From CALAMD01 sp035301345 (GTDB lineage: Bacteria > Bacillota > Bacilli > Bacillales > Amphibacillaceae): a DNA stretch of 64,000 nucleotides. Of this stretch, positions 35,179-44,148 are shown in pieces. Below the pieces are notes generated by a model. The model was not told where the DNA came from and did no database searches. It was given only the letters and a program-made list of their open reading frames with translations. The translations under genes were made by a program, and so were the position numbers. Numbering within the stretch: the stretch's first letter is position 1; every line of letters starts with the position of its first letter. Location: positions 73,203-137,202 of the forward strand of contig DATGUM010000037.1 in assembly GCA_035301345.1 (NCBI GenBank), in the 5' to 3' direction.

Positions 35179-35940
35179 TTAATGTATTCTCTCTGGATCA
35201 ATAAAGTCATACCCTTTTTCACTCAATCCATTAACAATACTTTCAAGTGCATCATTCGTCCATTCGCGATCATGCATTAATATATTTGCGCCATCTTTTA
35301 AATACTCACTATCAATTGTTACACTAGAAAGTGCTTCAGCGTCCATATATTGCTGTTCCCAATCATACCCAAATGTCCAGTTCATCAATAACATATCTTC
35401 TTTTTCAATGAGTTTTCTAGAATATTCTGTGTTTTCTCCGAATGGTGCCCTGAAAAATTTCGGTTTTTCGCCTGTTATTTCTTCGACCATTTCATTCACT
35501 CGGATAATTTCATTCTTTTGCTCTTCTTCAGATAACGTCGTTAAGTTCTCATGGCTATACGTATGGTTACCAATCGTAAAGCCTAATTCATATATTTCCT
35601 TTAACATATTTCGTTGCTCTTCACTTTCTAAAAAATGACCGTTCACAAAAAATATCGCTTGTACATCCAATTGACTAAGTGTTTCAGCCATTTCTAATGA
35701 ATAACGTTCAGGGGCATCATCAATTGTTAATAAAACAGCTCGTTCCGCTTCGTCATCTGAGACGATCGACCAGTCTGCTGCAATTTCATATGTTTTATCA
35801 TTGACTAAGCGATCTGCTACATTTAACTGCCTATCAATGATTGAAAGTGATTGATGATCATGAGCTGTTTTCTCGTTTGGTGTTTGCTCGCAACCTGCAA
35901 CGAGTATTAAAGTAAATAACAATAAGAATGTTTTTTTCAT
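35179..35940 (-). CDS. Lipoprotein polysaccharide deacetylase
   Basis: A 253-aa lipoprotein with signal peptide and lipobox (LVAGC, C17). The NodB-type deacetylase domain shows TIDDAPE (metal Asp pair), GNHTYSHEN (HxxxH metal site) and RAPFGEN. It probably de-N-acetylates peptidoglycan or a surface polysaccharide outside the membrane. It is monocistronic, lies between the ureide island and the pdh operon, and is divergent from neither. Substrate unknown. Confidence 0.85.
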   Translation of the reverse strand: MKKTFLLLFTLILVAGCEQTPNEKTAHDHQSLSIIDRQLNVADRLVNDKTYEIAADWSIVSDDEAERAVLLTIDDAPERYSLEMAETLSQLDVQAIFFVNGHFLESEEQRNMLKEIYELGFTIGNHTYSHENLTTLSEEEQKNEIIRVNEMVEEITGEKPKFFRAPFGENTEYSRKLIEKEDMLLMNWTFGYDWEQQYMDAEALSSVTIDSEYLKDGANILMHDREWTNDALESIVNGLSEKGYDFIDPERIH

Positions 35941-35970
35941 GTCAGCACCACCATGATGTTTTTAAAGATG

Positions 35971-36018
35971 AATAAGCTAGAGACTTTTCAGTAAACACCG
36001 GAAGTCTCTAGCTTATAT
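35971..36018 (-). terminator. Terminator of the pdh operon
   Basis: AATAAGCTAGAGACTT and AAGTCTCTAGCTTAT form a stem of about 15 bp. It lies just past the pdhD stop codon and upstream of the deacetylase gene. Confidence 0.85.
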
Positions 36019-36035
36019 TTTATCGTATACTCAAA

Positions 36036-37445
36036 TTATATAATATGAATTGGCTGACCGAGAGCAACTTCTGCTGCTTCCATTGTCACTTCTGCCAATG
36101 TAGGATGTGCATGAATGGTTAATGCAATATCTTCTGCAGTCATACCTGCTTCAATCGCTAAGCCAATTTCTGCAATAACGTCACTTGCATTTGGTCCAAC
36201 GATTTGTGCACCAATGACGAGTCCGTCATCTTCACGTGTAATAAGTTTTAAGAACCCATCACTATCATTTAATGATAACGCTCTTCCATTTGCACCGAAT
36301 GGGAATTTAGAAGACTTCGCATCGTACCCTTCTTCTTTTGCTTCTTCAAGCGTATAACCGACTGTCGCAATTTCTGGATCAGAGAAAACAACAGCTGGCA
36401 TTGCTAAATAATCAATTTCTGATTTTTCACCACTAATTGCTTCTGCAGCAATCTTACCTTCATAAGATGCTTTATGAGCTAATGGTTGTCCTTTTACGAT
36501 GTCACCGATCGCATAAATATTTGAAACGCTTGAACGGCATTGGTTATCTATTTCAACGAGACCGCGGTCATCAAGTTTCACGCCCACTTGTTCTAAACCA
36601 ATATCCGCAGTGTTTGGTCTTCTACCAACAGTTACTAATACGTAATCAGCTTCAATCGTTTGTTCTTTATCTTTCGCTTCATACGTCACTTTAACACCGT
36701 CTGCAGACTCTTCAACACCTTTAGCAGTCGCTTTCGTTACAATTTTAACGCCTTTGTTTTTGAGGCGACGTTTAACAATCTGTGTCATCTGTCTTTCAAA
36801 CATACCGTTAAATAAGTCTTTTCCACCTTCAACAATTGTTACTTCTGACCCTAAGTTCGCATAAGCTGAGCCGAGTTCAACGCCGATATAGCCTCCACCG
36901 ACGACAACAAGCTTTTCAGGTACTTCTTTTAAGTTAAGTGCTCCTGTCGAATCAAGCACGCGATCAGAGTACTTGAAGCTTGGAATTTCAATAGGTGTTG
37001 ACCCTGTAGCAATAATACAGTCTTTAAAAGTGTATGTTTGTGAATGAGATTCATCCATTACACGCACATTATTTTCATCAACAAAGTAAACTTCACCTTT
37101 GACAATATCTACTTTATTTCCTTTAAGTAAGGATTCTACCCCACCTGTTAGACGATTGACGATTTTCCCTTTCCATTCTTGTACTTTATCAAAGTCCACC
37201 GAATGACCTTCTGTCGTAATCCCCATATCTGCATTTCCTTGAGCTGCCTGAACTTGGGCACCTGCTTGGATAAGCGCTTTTGACGGAATACAACCGACGT
37301 TTAAACAAACGCCACCTAAAGTTCCTTTATCGACAATCGTTACTTTTTGACCGAGTTGAGCGGCACGAATAGCAGCAACATAACCACCTGGACCAGCTCC
37401 GACGACTAACGTATCTGTTTCAATTGGGAAATCTCCAACTACCAT
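36036..37445 (-). CDS. pdhD: Dihydrolipoamide dehydrogenase (E3)
   Basis: FAD flavoenzyme that reoxidises dihydrolipoyl groups of the pyruvate dehydrogenase complex and passes electrons to NAD. The 469-aa protein has the FAD motif VVGAGPGGYVAA near the N-terminus, the redox disulfide C47/C52 (GGVCLNVGCIP), a second Rossmann motif (VVGGGYIGVELGSAY) and the catalytic HAHPTLAE near the end. It ends pdhABCD. Confidence 0.97.
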   Translation of the reverse strand: MVVGDFPIETDTLVVGAGPGGYVAAIRAAQLGQKVTIVDKGTLGGVCLNVGCIPSKALIQAGAQVQAAQGNADMGITTEGHSVDFDKVQEWKGKIVNRLTGGVESLLKGNKVDIVKGEVYFVDENNVRVMDESHSQTYTFKDCIIATGSTPIEIPSFKYSDRVLDSTGALNLKEVPEKLVVVGGGYIGVELGSAYANLGSEVTIVEGGKDLFNGMFERQMTQIVKRRLKNKGVKIVTKATAKGVEESADGVKVTYEAKDKEQTIEADYVLVTVGRRPNTADIGLEQVGVKLDDRGLVEIDNQCRSSVSNIYAIGDIVKGQPLAHKASYEGKIAAEAISGEKSEIDYLAMPAVVFSDPEIATVGYTLEEAKEEGYDAKSSKFPFGANGRALSLNDSDGFLKLITREDDGLVIGAQIVGPNASDVIAEIGLAIEAGMTAEDIALTIHAHPTLAEVTMEAAEVALGQPIHII

Positions 37446-37448
37446 ATT

Positions 37449-38729
37449 TTACGCCTCCATCATTATTAGTTGTGGATCATTTAAAATTCGCTTGATTTGA
37501 TTCAATGCCATCTGTGCATTAGCACCATCAACAATTCGATGATCAAATACGAGTGATAAAGCTAACATTGGCGCAACGACGACTTCACCATCACGAACGA
37601 TTGGTTTTTCCGCAATTCGACCAATACCAAGAATCGATGCTTCTGGATAGTTTAAAACTGGAGTAAACCATTGCCCTCCTGCCGAACCGATATTCGTAAT
37701 TGTTGATGAACCACCTTGCATCTCATTTGGTGCAAGCTTACCTTCACGTGCTTTTGCACCAAGTTCATTAATTTCTTTTGAAATTTCAAAGATTGACTTG
37801 CGGTCAGCATTTTTCACCACTGGGACGAGTAGTCCTTGCTCTGTATCAGCTGCAATTCCGATATTGTAATAATGCTTATAAACGATTTCTTCTGTTTCAT
37901 CATCTACTGCTGCATTTAACATCGGGAATTTTTTCAGTGCCGAAACGAGTGCTTTAACGACGTACGGTAAATAAGTTAATTTAATATCTTGCTCTGCCGC
38001 AACTTCTTTAAATGCTCCTCGATGTTCTACTAATTTAGAAACGTCTACTTCATCAAGTAACGTGACATGTGGTGCATTCGTTTTCGAACGAACCATCGCT
38101 TCAGAAATAACTTTTCTAATGCCGCGAATTTTTTCACGTGTTTCTGGATAGTCACCTTCTGAAGAAACTGTTTGTGCTTGTGAACTAGTAGCTGCTTCTC
38201 CCGCTTCGTCAGATGTCTGAGTTTCAGAGCTTGTCACTTGGTCACCTGATAAGAACGCATCGATATCTTCTTTTAAAATTCTACCATTTTTACCCGAACC
38301 AGAAACGTCAGAAATAACAACCGCTTGTTCGCGCGCATATTTTCTAACAGATGGCATGGCAATGACACGTCCACCTTTATCTGTCGTTTGCTCTGGAGCC
38401 GTTTCTTCTACGTCTTCTTTCGCTTCTGTTTGCTCTGGTGCCGCTTCTGCTTCTTCATCAGCTGCATCACTTGACTCTTCGTTCTCATAACCTTCAGCAT
38501 CAATTGATACGAGCGTGTCACCAACGACTGCAACCGTTCCTTCGTCTACATAAATCTTTTTAATCGTACCTTCTACAGGAGAAGGGATTTCTACAACTGC
38601 TTTATCATTTTGTACTTCACAAAGGGGATCATCTTCTTGGATATCGTCGCCAACTTTAACGAACCACTTTAAAATTTCACCTTCATGAATTCCTTCACCA
38701 ATATCTGGTAATTTAAATTCAAATGCCAT
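37449..38729 (-). CDS. pdhC: Dihydrolipoamide acetyltransferase (E2)
   Basis: Core of the pyruvate dehydrogenase complex. One N-terminal lipoyl domain with K43 (VQNDKAVVE), a Glu/Ala-rich linker (about residues 80-115), the peripheral-subunit-binding domain (MPSVRKYARE to LKEDIDAFL), a second linker, and the catalytic domain with DHRIVDG. Length (426 aa) is typical of a single-lipoyl Bacillus E2. The linkers are more acidic than in mesophilic relatives, but this may be normal variation. Confidence 0.97.
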   Translation of the reverse strand: MAFEFKLPDIGEGIHEGEILKWFVKVGDDIQEDDPLCEVQNDKAVVEIPSPVEGTIKKIYVDEGTVAVVGDTLVSIDAEGYENEESSDAADEEAEAAPEQTEAKEDVEETAPEQTTDKGGRVIAMPSVRKYAREQAVVISDVSGSGKNGRILKEDIDAFLSGDQVTSSETQTSDEAGEAATSSQAQTVSSEGDYPETREKIRGIRKVISEAMVRSKTNAPHVTLLDEVDVSKLVEHRGAFKEVAAEQDIKLTYLPYVVKALVSALKKFPMLNAAVDDETEEIVYKHYYNIGIAADTEQGLLVPVVKNADRKSIFEISKEINELGAKAREGKLAPNEMQGGSSTITNIGSAGGQWFTPVLNYPEASILGIGRIAEKPIVRDGEVVVAPMLALSLVFDHRIVDGANAQMALNQIKRILNDPQLIMMEA

Positions 38730-38754
38730 TGTATTACCTCCTTGTCAATTAAAA

Positions 38755-39732
38755 TTAATAGTTAATGGATTCTTTTACTTTTTCTACAATATCTTCATGA
38801 TTTGGCAACCAAGTATCTTCAGCTGCTGCAAATGGATAGATTGTATCTGGCGCTGTCACACGGTAAACAGGAGCTTCTAAATGTAATATTGCACGTTCCT
38901 GAATTTCTGCTACAACATTCGCTGCCACTCCTGCTTGTCTTTGCGCTTCTTGCACGACAATTGCGCGATTCGTCTTCTTAACAGATTCTACAATCGTATC
39001 AATATCAATTGGTGACACTGTACGTAAATCAATCACTTCAACTGATATATCTTCCTTTTCTAATTCTTCTGCTGCTTTTAACGATGCATGAACCATTGCA
39101 CCGTAAGTTACTATTGTAACATCTGTTCCTTCACGTTTCACGTCTGCTTTACCTAATTCGATTGTGTACGCTTCTTCAGGTACTTCTTCTCTAAACGAAC
39201 GATATAGTTTCATATGTTCCAAAAATACGACTGGATCATTATCTCGAATAGATGCAATTAATAATCCCTTAGCATCATAAGGTGTTGATGGAATAACTAC
39301 TTTAAGTCCTGGCGACTGAGCCATTAATCCTTCTAATGAATCTGCGTGCATTTCTGGTGTTTGCACACCACCACCAAATGGTGAACGAATCGTAACAGGC
39401 GCAGTTTCAGTTCCACCTGAACGATAACGCATTCTTGATAATTGCCCACTAATTGAATCCATCACTTCAAATACGAAGCCGAAAAACTGGATTTCTGGAA
39501 CGGGTCGAAATCCTTCAATTGAAAGACCAACAGCCAGTCCACCAATAGCAGATTCTGCAAGTGGTGTATCAAATACACGATCTTCTCCAAATTCTTTTTG
39601 CAAACCTTCTGTTGCACGGAAAACTCCTCCGTTATGGCCAACGTCTTCTCCAAAGACGAGTACGTTTTCATCATTCTTTAGTTCTGTATGAAGTGCGTTC
39701 GTAATTGCTTGAATCATAGTCATTTGAGCCAT
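38755..39732 (-). CDS. pdhB: Pyruvate dehydrogenase E1 beta subunit
   Basis: Beta half of the thiamine-diphosphate E1. Recognisable segments are VFGEDVGHNGGVFRATEGLQ, FDTPLAESAIGGLAVG and the RSPFGGGVQTPEMHADSLE loop. I use the ATG at 39732 (MAQMTM, with AAAGGAG 10 nt upstream) for 325 aa. The longer in-frame start at 39765 would lie inside pdhA. It begins 2 nt past the pdhA stop codon. Confidence 0.97.
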   Translation of the reverse strand: MAQMTMIQAITNALHTELKNDENVLVFGEDVGHNGGVFRATEGLQKEFGEDRVFDTPLAESAIGGLAVGLSIEGFRPVPEIQFFGFVFEVMDSISGQLSRMRYRSGGTETAPVTIRSPFGGGVQTPEMHADSLEGLMAQSPGLKVVIPSTPYDAKGLLIASIRDNDPVVFLEHMKLYRSFREEVPEEAYTIELGKADVKREGTDVTIVTYGAMVHASLKAAEELEKEDISVEVIDLRTVSPIDIDTIVESVKKTNRAIVVQEAQRQAGVAANVVAEIQERAILHLEAPVYRVTAPDTIYPFAAAEDTWLPNHEDIVEKVKESINY

Positions 39733-39733
39733 T

Positions 39734-40816
39734 TTACTTCGACTCCTTTTCTTTATATTCTTCATATTGTTCTTTTAAGTTTGCTGGTAGTTCTTCAAAC
39801 ATGTGAGAAATAAAATCTGTCACTTTTTGTTTTGGATAAGCGTCTGCTTTTTTAATTGCTTCACGAATTTCTTCTTTCGCTTGCTCTATCACTGCATTTT
39901 CTTCGTCCTCTGTCCATAAGCCTTTCTCTTCTAAATAAAGGCGGAAGCGAACGATTGGGTCTTTCTTTTCCCATTCATTATCTAAATCATCTGAACGGTA
40001 ACGCGTTGGGTCGTCTCCAGCCATTGTATGCGGTCCGTAACGATACGTTAAAGCTTCAATTAAAGTCGGACCTCCACCTTCAATAGCTTTATCACGTGCA
40101 TGCTTTGTTACAGCGTATACAGCTAACGGATCCATACCGTCCACTTGATAACCTTCCATACCTGCTGCAACTGCCTTTTGTGCTAATGTCTTCGCTGACG
40201 TCTGCTTTTCAACAGGGACTGAAATCGCGAAGTAGTTATTTTGCACAATGAAAATACCTGGCACTTGATAAGCACCAGCAAAGTTTAAACCTTCATAAAA
40301 ATCACCTTGTGACGTCCCGCCGTCACCTGTATAAGTGATTGCAACTGATTTCTTACCACGTAACTTCATTCCTAAAGCGACACCTGCTGCTTGAACGTAT
40401 TGAGCACCAATAATTATTTGTGGGCTCAGCGCTCTTACACCTTCAGGCATTTCGTTTCCGTGGAAATGTCCACGTGAAAATAAGAACGCTTGGTATAGTG
40501 GTAATCCGTGCCAGATTAACTGTGGTACGTCACGGTATCCTGGTAAAATATAATCGCCCTTCTCTAGAGCAAATTGACTCGCTAACTGTGAAGCTTCTTG
40601 TCCTGCTGTAGGTGCATAGAAACCTAGTCTACCTTGACGGTTTAATGCAATCGATCGCTGGTCAAGTACACGTGTATAAACCATTCGTCTCATTAATTCT
40701 TTTAAATCTTCATCTGACAAATCTGGTTCCAGTTCTTTATTAACAATCTTTCCTTCTTCATTTAAAATTTGAATCGTCTCAAATTGACTTTCAATTTGTG
40801 ATAACTTTTGTTCCAT
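39734..40816 (-). CDS. pdhA: Pyruvate dehydrogenase E1 alpha subunit
   Basis: Decarboxylates pyruvate and transfers the acetyl group to E2. The thiamine diphosphate motif is intact: GDGGTSQGDFYEGLNFAG to NN. The phosphorylation-loop region YRYGPHTMAGDDPTRYR is present. It heads pdhABCD, with GGAGAGG about 8 nt before the ATG, and is preceded by a 400-bp region holding the operon promoter. Confidence 0.97.
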   Translation of the reverse strand: MEQKLSQIESQFETIQILNEEGKIVNKELEPDLSDEDLKELMRRMVYTRVLDQRSIALNRQGRLGFYAPTAGQEASQLASQFALEKGDYILPGYRDVPQLIWHGLPLYQAFLFSRGHFHGNEMPEGVRALSPQIIIGAQYVQAAGVALGMKLRGKKSVAITYTGDGGTSQGDFYEGLNFAGAYQVPGIFIVQNNYFAISVPVEKQTSAKTLAQKAVAAGMEGYQVDGMDPLAVYAVTKHARDKAIEGGGPTLIEALTYRYGPHTMAGDDPTRYRSDDLDNEWEKKDPIVRFRLYLEEKGLWTEDEENAVIEQAKEEIREAIKKADAYPKQKVTDFISHMFEELPANLKEQYEEYKEKESK

Positions 40817-41196
40817 TTAGAGTCACCTCTCCTTTACATTCCACTTACATTTATTTATTTTAAGCTTGTTTTCTTTTTCACGATCGTATGCCGACTTTAA
40901 ATCCGTATGTGCTCACATCAACAAGTCAGATGCGCAACTCTCGTACATCTGTTATATTTTGCATAATAAAACAAGTAGTACAAAATATAATTCATTATAA
41001 AGTTTATCCTTTTATTGCTCTTTGGTCAATCACTTTGTTCATAGTTATCATATATCTTTATAACATTTTTACGTCACTTTTATAATGATTACTTTTTCAA
41101 CCTGTTACAGTTTAGCGTGACGACTGTACCACTCTGTACTACTCATTTTTATCAACATTCCTATGATAATAACAATACAACGTTTGTAAGTTAACA
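40817..41196. other. Intergenic region upstream of pdhA
   Basis: About 380 bp between pdhA and ykyA, both on the minus strand, AT-rich. It should contain the pdh promoter. A 65-codon plus-strand frame inside it has no ribosome-binding site and no recognisable product. I see no riboswitch or strong operator. Confidence 0.5.
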
Positions 41197-41222
41197 AAAG
41201 AAAAAGACTAACAATTTTAGTC
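41197..41222 (-). terminator. Terminator after ykyA
   Basis: On the minus strand GACTAA pairs with TTAGTC and is followed by TTTTTCTTTT. The stem overlaps the ykyA stop codon. Confidence 0.75.
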
Positions 41223-41879
41223 TTCTTCAAAAGTAATATCTAAATCTAATGCTTCATAAAATGTTTTTTTCATCGAATTATACGCTTCGGTTTCATGATT
41301 AAATCGTTCATTAACGGACATTAGCTCTTCATATGACGTATTAATATCGTCTACTTTTTGTTTAATAGCTTCTTCATCAATCGTTTCTGATTTATATAGT
41401 TCGTACAGCGCTTGTTCATTTGCTAACGTCTCTACATACAGTTCATATAATTCATCATATGTTGCAAATCGTTCATCCATTACCTCTGTTAGTTCTAATC
41501 CAATTTTTTTCGTTTCATCATCGTCAATTTTCTCTATCCATTCGTGCGATTCGTCAAATGCTTCTTTAGAATCTTCCATCATTTCTTTCTCAAGTTCTAT
41601 TATATGTGTACGTTCTTCTTGAACACCCATTGCTTCATCAATATATTCATTCCATTGTTCATCTTCATCTTTTGCAAGTTCAATCATCTGCTCATAAATG
41701 TCTTGTTCTTTTTGCTCTAAATCGATAAGTGATTGCTGTTCGCTAGCAAAAGCACGTTCAATTTTCACTGATTCTTCAAGTGACTCATAAGCTTTTTCTT
41801 CTGTCGATGCACCGCTACAACCAGCAACAACAACGCTTATAATAATGAAGAAAAGGCCATACTTCATAAAGTTATTCAT
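41217..41879 (-). CDS. ykyA: YkyA-family putative cell-wall-binding lipoprotein
   Basis: A 220-aa lipoprotein with signal peptide and lipobox (VVAGC, C21) followed by a long, acidic, almost entirely helical coiled-coil body. Family and location between def and pdhA match YkyA of B. subtilis. Function unknown; possibly a cell-wall-associated spacer. Glu content is very high. Confidence 0.85.
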   Translation of the reverse strand: MNNFMKYGLFFIIISVVVAGCSGASTEEKAYESLEESVKIERAFASEQQSLIDLEQKEQDIYEQMIELAKDEDEQWNEYIDEAMGVQEERTHIIELEKEMMEDSKEAFDESHEWIEKIDDDETKKIGLELTEVMDERFATYDELYELYVETLANEQALYELYKSETIDEEAIKQKVDDINTSYEELMSVNERFNHETEAYNSMKKTFYEALDLDITFEED

Positions 41880-42072
41880 TAGACTGTTACTCCTCCTTCA
41901 CGTGAATAAAATTGTTGACGACTAAGTATAACATAATTTATTCAATCGCCTAAAATGTTTTCCTAGTACATTGCCACGATAGATTCTATTAGTATTTTAA
42001 ACATTCCTGATTTATACTATATTTATTAATAAAAGAAAATATGTTACATACAATATTGTTTGAGGTGAAAGT

Positions 42073-42624
42073 ATGCTTACTATGAAAGACGTCGTTCGAG
42101 ACGGGCACCCTGCCCTTAGAAAAAAATCAACTGAAGTGACTATCCCACTTTCAGCTGAAGATAAAGAATTATTAGAAGAAATGTTAACATTTGTTAAAAA
42201 CAGCCAAGATGAAGAGCTTGCAGAAACTTATGATTTACGATCAGGGGTTGGAATTGCTGCTCCGCAACTAGGTGTAAACAAACGCTTAGTCGCTATTCAT
42301 TTCGAAGATGACAATGAAAAGTTATATAGTTATAAGTTAGTTAACCCTAAAATAATCAGTCATTCTGTTGAAAAAGCTTATTTACCAAGTGGTGAAGGTT
42401 GTTTATCAGTAGATGAAGATATCGATGGTTACGTCCCACGTTATGCACGAATTACCGTCAAAGCTTTCACACCTGATGGTGAAGAAATAAAATTAAGATT
42501 AAGAGGCTTGCCATCCGTAGTCTTCCAGCACGAAATCGATCACTTAAACGGCGTGATGTTCTACGACCATATCAATAAAGAGAACCCTTTTGCTATACCA
42601 GATGGGGCTTCTCCTATCGAATAA
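42073..42624 (+). CDS. def: Peptide deformylase
   Basis: Removes the formyl group from nascent proteins. The three catalytic motifs are intact: GVGIAAPQ, GEGCLS (metal Cys) and QHEIDHLNG (HExxH). The 183-aa length and the insertions fit the Gram-positive type 2 enzyme. GAGGTG precedes the ATG. It is divergent from ykyA. The B. subtilis equivalent in this place is ykrB (defB). Confidence 0.96.
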   Translation: MLTMKDVVRDGHPALRKKSTEVTIPLSAEDKELLEEMLTFVKNSQDEELAETYDLRSGVGIAAPQLGVNKRLVAIHFEDDNEKLYSYKLVNPKIISHSVEKAYLPSGEGCLSVDEDIDGYVPRYARITVKAFTPDGEEIKLRLRGLPSVVFQHEIDHLNGVMFYDHINKENPFAIPDGASPIE

Positions 42625-42626
42625 AA

Positions 42627-42663
42627 AACATCGTCTCGCGACACATTTTTGCGAGACGATGTT
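42627..42663. terminator. Bidirectional terminator between def and the HAD gene
   Basis: AACATCGTCTCGC and GCGAGACGATGTT are perfect complements (13 bp), with A-run and T-run flanks, between converging genes. Confidence 0.92.
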
Positions 42664-42675
42664 TATTTTGTTCAT

Positions 42676-43449
42676 TTAAATTAAACGATAATGCTGTAAA
42701 CCTTTCATAATGCCATCATTCTCCACGTCTTCTGTCACGTAAGACGCGGCTAATTTTAATTCTTCAATCGCATTTCCCATAGCGATACTGTTGCCAACTT
42801 CTGCAAACATTTCTAAATCATTAATACCATCACCAAAAGCATAAGATTGTTCGAGTCGTACATTTTCTCGTTCTAAAATCTTTTGTACGCCGACAGCTTT
42901 TGATGCCCCTTTCGGAATAATATCGCACGATAACGGATGCCACCTTTGGAAATAAAATTCTGGATGACTTTCTTTAATAGAAGATTCTTTACCAACTTTA
43001 CAATATAATAACGCTTGATAGACATTTTCTGTTTTATGAAACGTTTGATCGACCCGTGGATACGTTTCTAACAATATACTTTGCTTAACGTACGGATGAT
43101 TATCTCTCGTCGCACACATTTCACTCTCACTAACAAACCCCATAGGGAAATCATATGCTGAAGATGATTCATAAATAGCGTGTAACTGCTCATGATTTAA
43201 AGGATTATCATAAATAACCTCACCGTCATGAACGACATATTGCCCATTAAAACTAATGTATGATTCAATATTTAATTCTTTCCTTAATGTTTCAAATAAA
43301 AAAGGAGGTCTAGCAGTTGCAATAACTGTTTTAATACCTTTTTGTTGGAGTTGCTTAATCGAATCAATCGTTGTTGTTGGCAGTTTTTTCTTTCGATCAA
43401 GCAACGTATCATCAATATCAAAAAATACTATCTTCTTCCCCAAACTCAT
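42676..43449 (-). CDS. Cof-type HAD-family sugar phosphatase-like hydrolase
   Basis: A 257-aa HAD hydrolase with the nucleophile motif FFDIDDTLLD near the N-terminus, a C2 cap, and the GDGINDLEMF motif near the C-terminus. Position next to def corresponds to ykrA of B. subtilis. Such enzymes dephosphorylate sugar phosphates, FMN or similar; the substrate cannot be read from sequence. Confidence 0.9.
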   Translation of the reverse strand: MSLGKKIVFFDIDDTLLDRKKKLPTTTIDSIKQLQQKGIKTVIATARPPFLFETLRKELNIESYISFNGQYVVHDGEVIYDNPLNHEQLHAIYESSSAYDFPMGFVSESEMCATRDNHPYVKQSILLETYPRVDQTFHKTENVYQALLYCKVGKESSIKESHPEFYFQRWHPLSCDIIPKGASKAVGVQKILERENVRLEQSYAFGDGINDLEMFAEVGNSIAMGNAIEELKLAASYVTEDVENDGIMKGLQHYRLI

Positions 43450-43661
43450 TCATCTCCTTTATTATCTTTTTAACAATACTTCTCTTACATACTTATACTA
43501 CCTTGTTATTGAACAATTGTCAGAGCAAATGACACGATTTTACATTTTATATCATCTTTTCATTTCAATATTTACAAATACATACTATACTAGAGATAAG
43601 ATGGTTTGGATCGGTAGAAGTTTTTCGCTTTTCTAAAATGAAGAAAGGAGATGTATCCTTT

Positions 43662-43760
43662 ATGTTCAAGCGACTAAAGGAAAAGCTGAAGAAAAGATGG
43701 AAAGATTTTTTAGGACGAGGTCGCACACCTACAATTTATAGAAAAGACTACCATGACTAG
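43662..43760 (+). CDS. Small cationic peptide gene (32 aa)
   Basis: A short frame with a strong ribosome-binding site (AAAGGAGATG, 8 nt before the ATG) encoding a basic, amphipathic helix followed by RTPTIYRKDYHD. About 13 of 32 residues are Lys or Arg, and no signal peptide is present. An in-frame ATG at 43638 would add 8 residues but lies ahead of the site. I do not recognise it. It lies upstream of rpoY-rnjA with no strong terminator between. Confidence 0.5.
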   Translation: MFKRLKEKLKKRWKDFLGRGRTPTIYRKDYHD

Positions 43761-43934
43761 ATATTTTACCAATCACATTATATCGTACTAAACACACTAA
43801 CTATGAGGCGAACGAAGCAATTGTCTTAGTTTTTTGCAATGCTTTCTTTCGCAAAATGTTCGTGTGAAGTTTTAAATAAAATTCATTAACTAATAATCAA
43901 AGTAAACATTCAATAACAAACTAGGAGAGATAAA

Positions 43935-44144
43935 ATGGTATTTAAAGTTTTATATCAGGAATTACCTGATGAAGCCCCTGTACGGGAGCGCACAAAAAGC
44001 TTATATATTAAAGCTGAATCCGAGCGTGATGCAAGAAGAATAATGGCAGATTACAATTACAACATTGAGTACATTCAACAGTTAGATGGGGCACATCTAA
44101 CTTATGAACAACAATCAGACAATTTTACATTGGAGAATGCATAA
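43935..44144 (+). CDS. rpoY: RNA polymerase epsilon subunit (RpoY)
   Basis: A 69-aa acidic subunit of Firmicutes RNA polymerase (DUF1447, YkzG). The PVRERTKSLYIKAESERDAR and YEQQSDNF segments are typical. GGAGAG lies before the ATG. It overlaps no gene but ends only 4 nt before the RNase J1 start, the conserved rpoY-rnjA operon. Confidence 0.95.
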   Translation: MVFKVLYQELPDEAPVRERTKSLYIKAESERDARRIMADYNYNIEYIQQLDGAHLTYEQQSDNFTLENA

Positions 44145-44148
44145 GCAA

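Noticed and set aside
40888..41085. 65-codon plus-strand frame upstream of pdhA
   Set aside because: It has no ribosome-binding site and no recognisable product, and it lies in the pdh promoter region.
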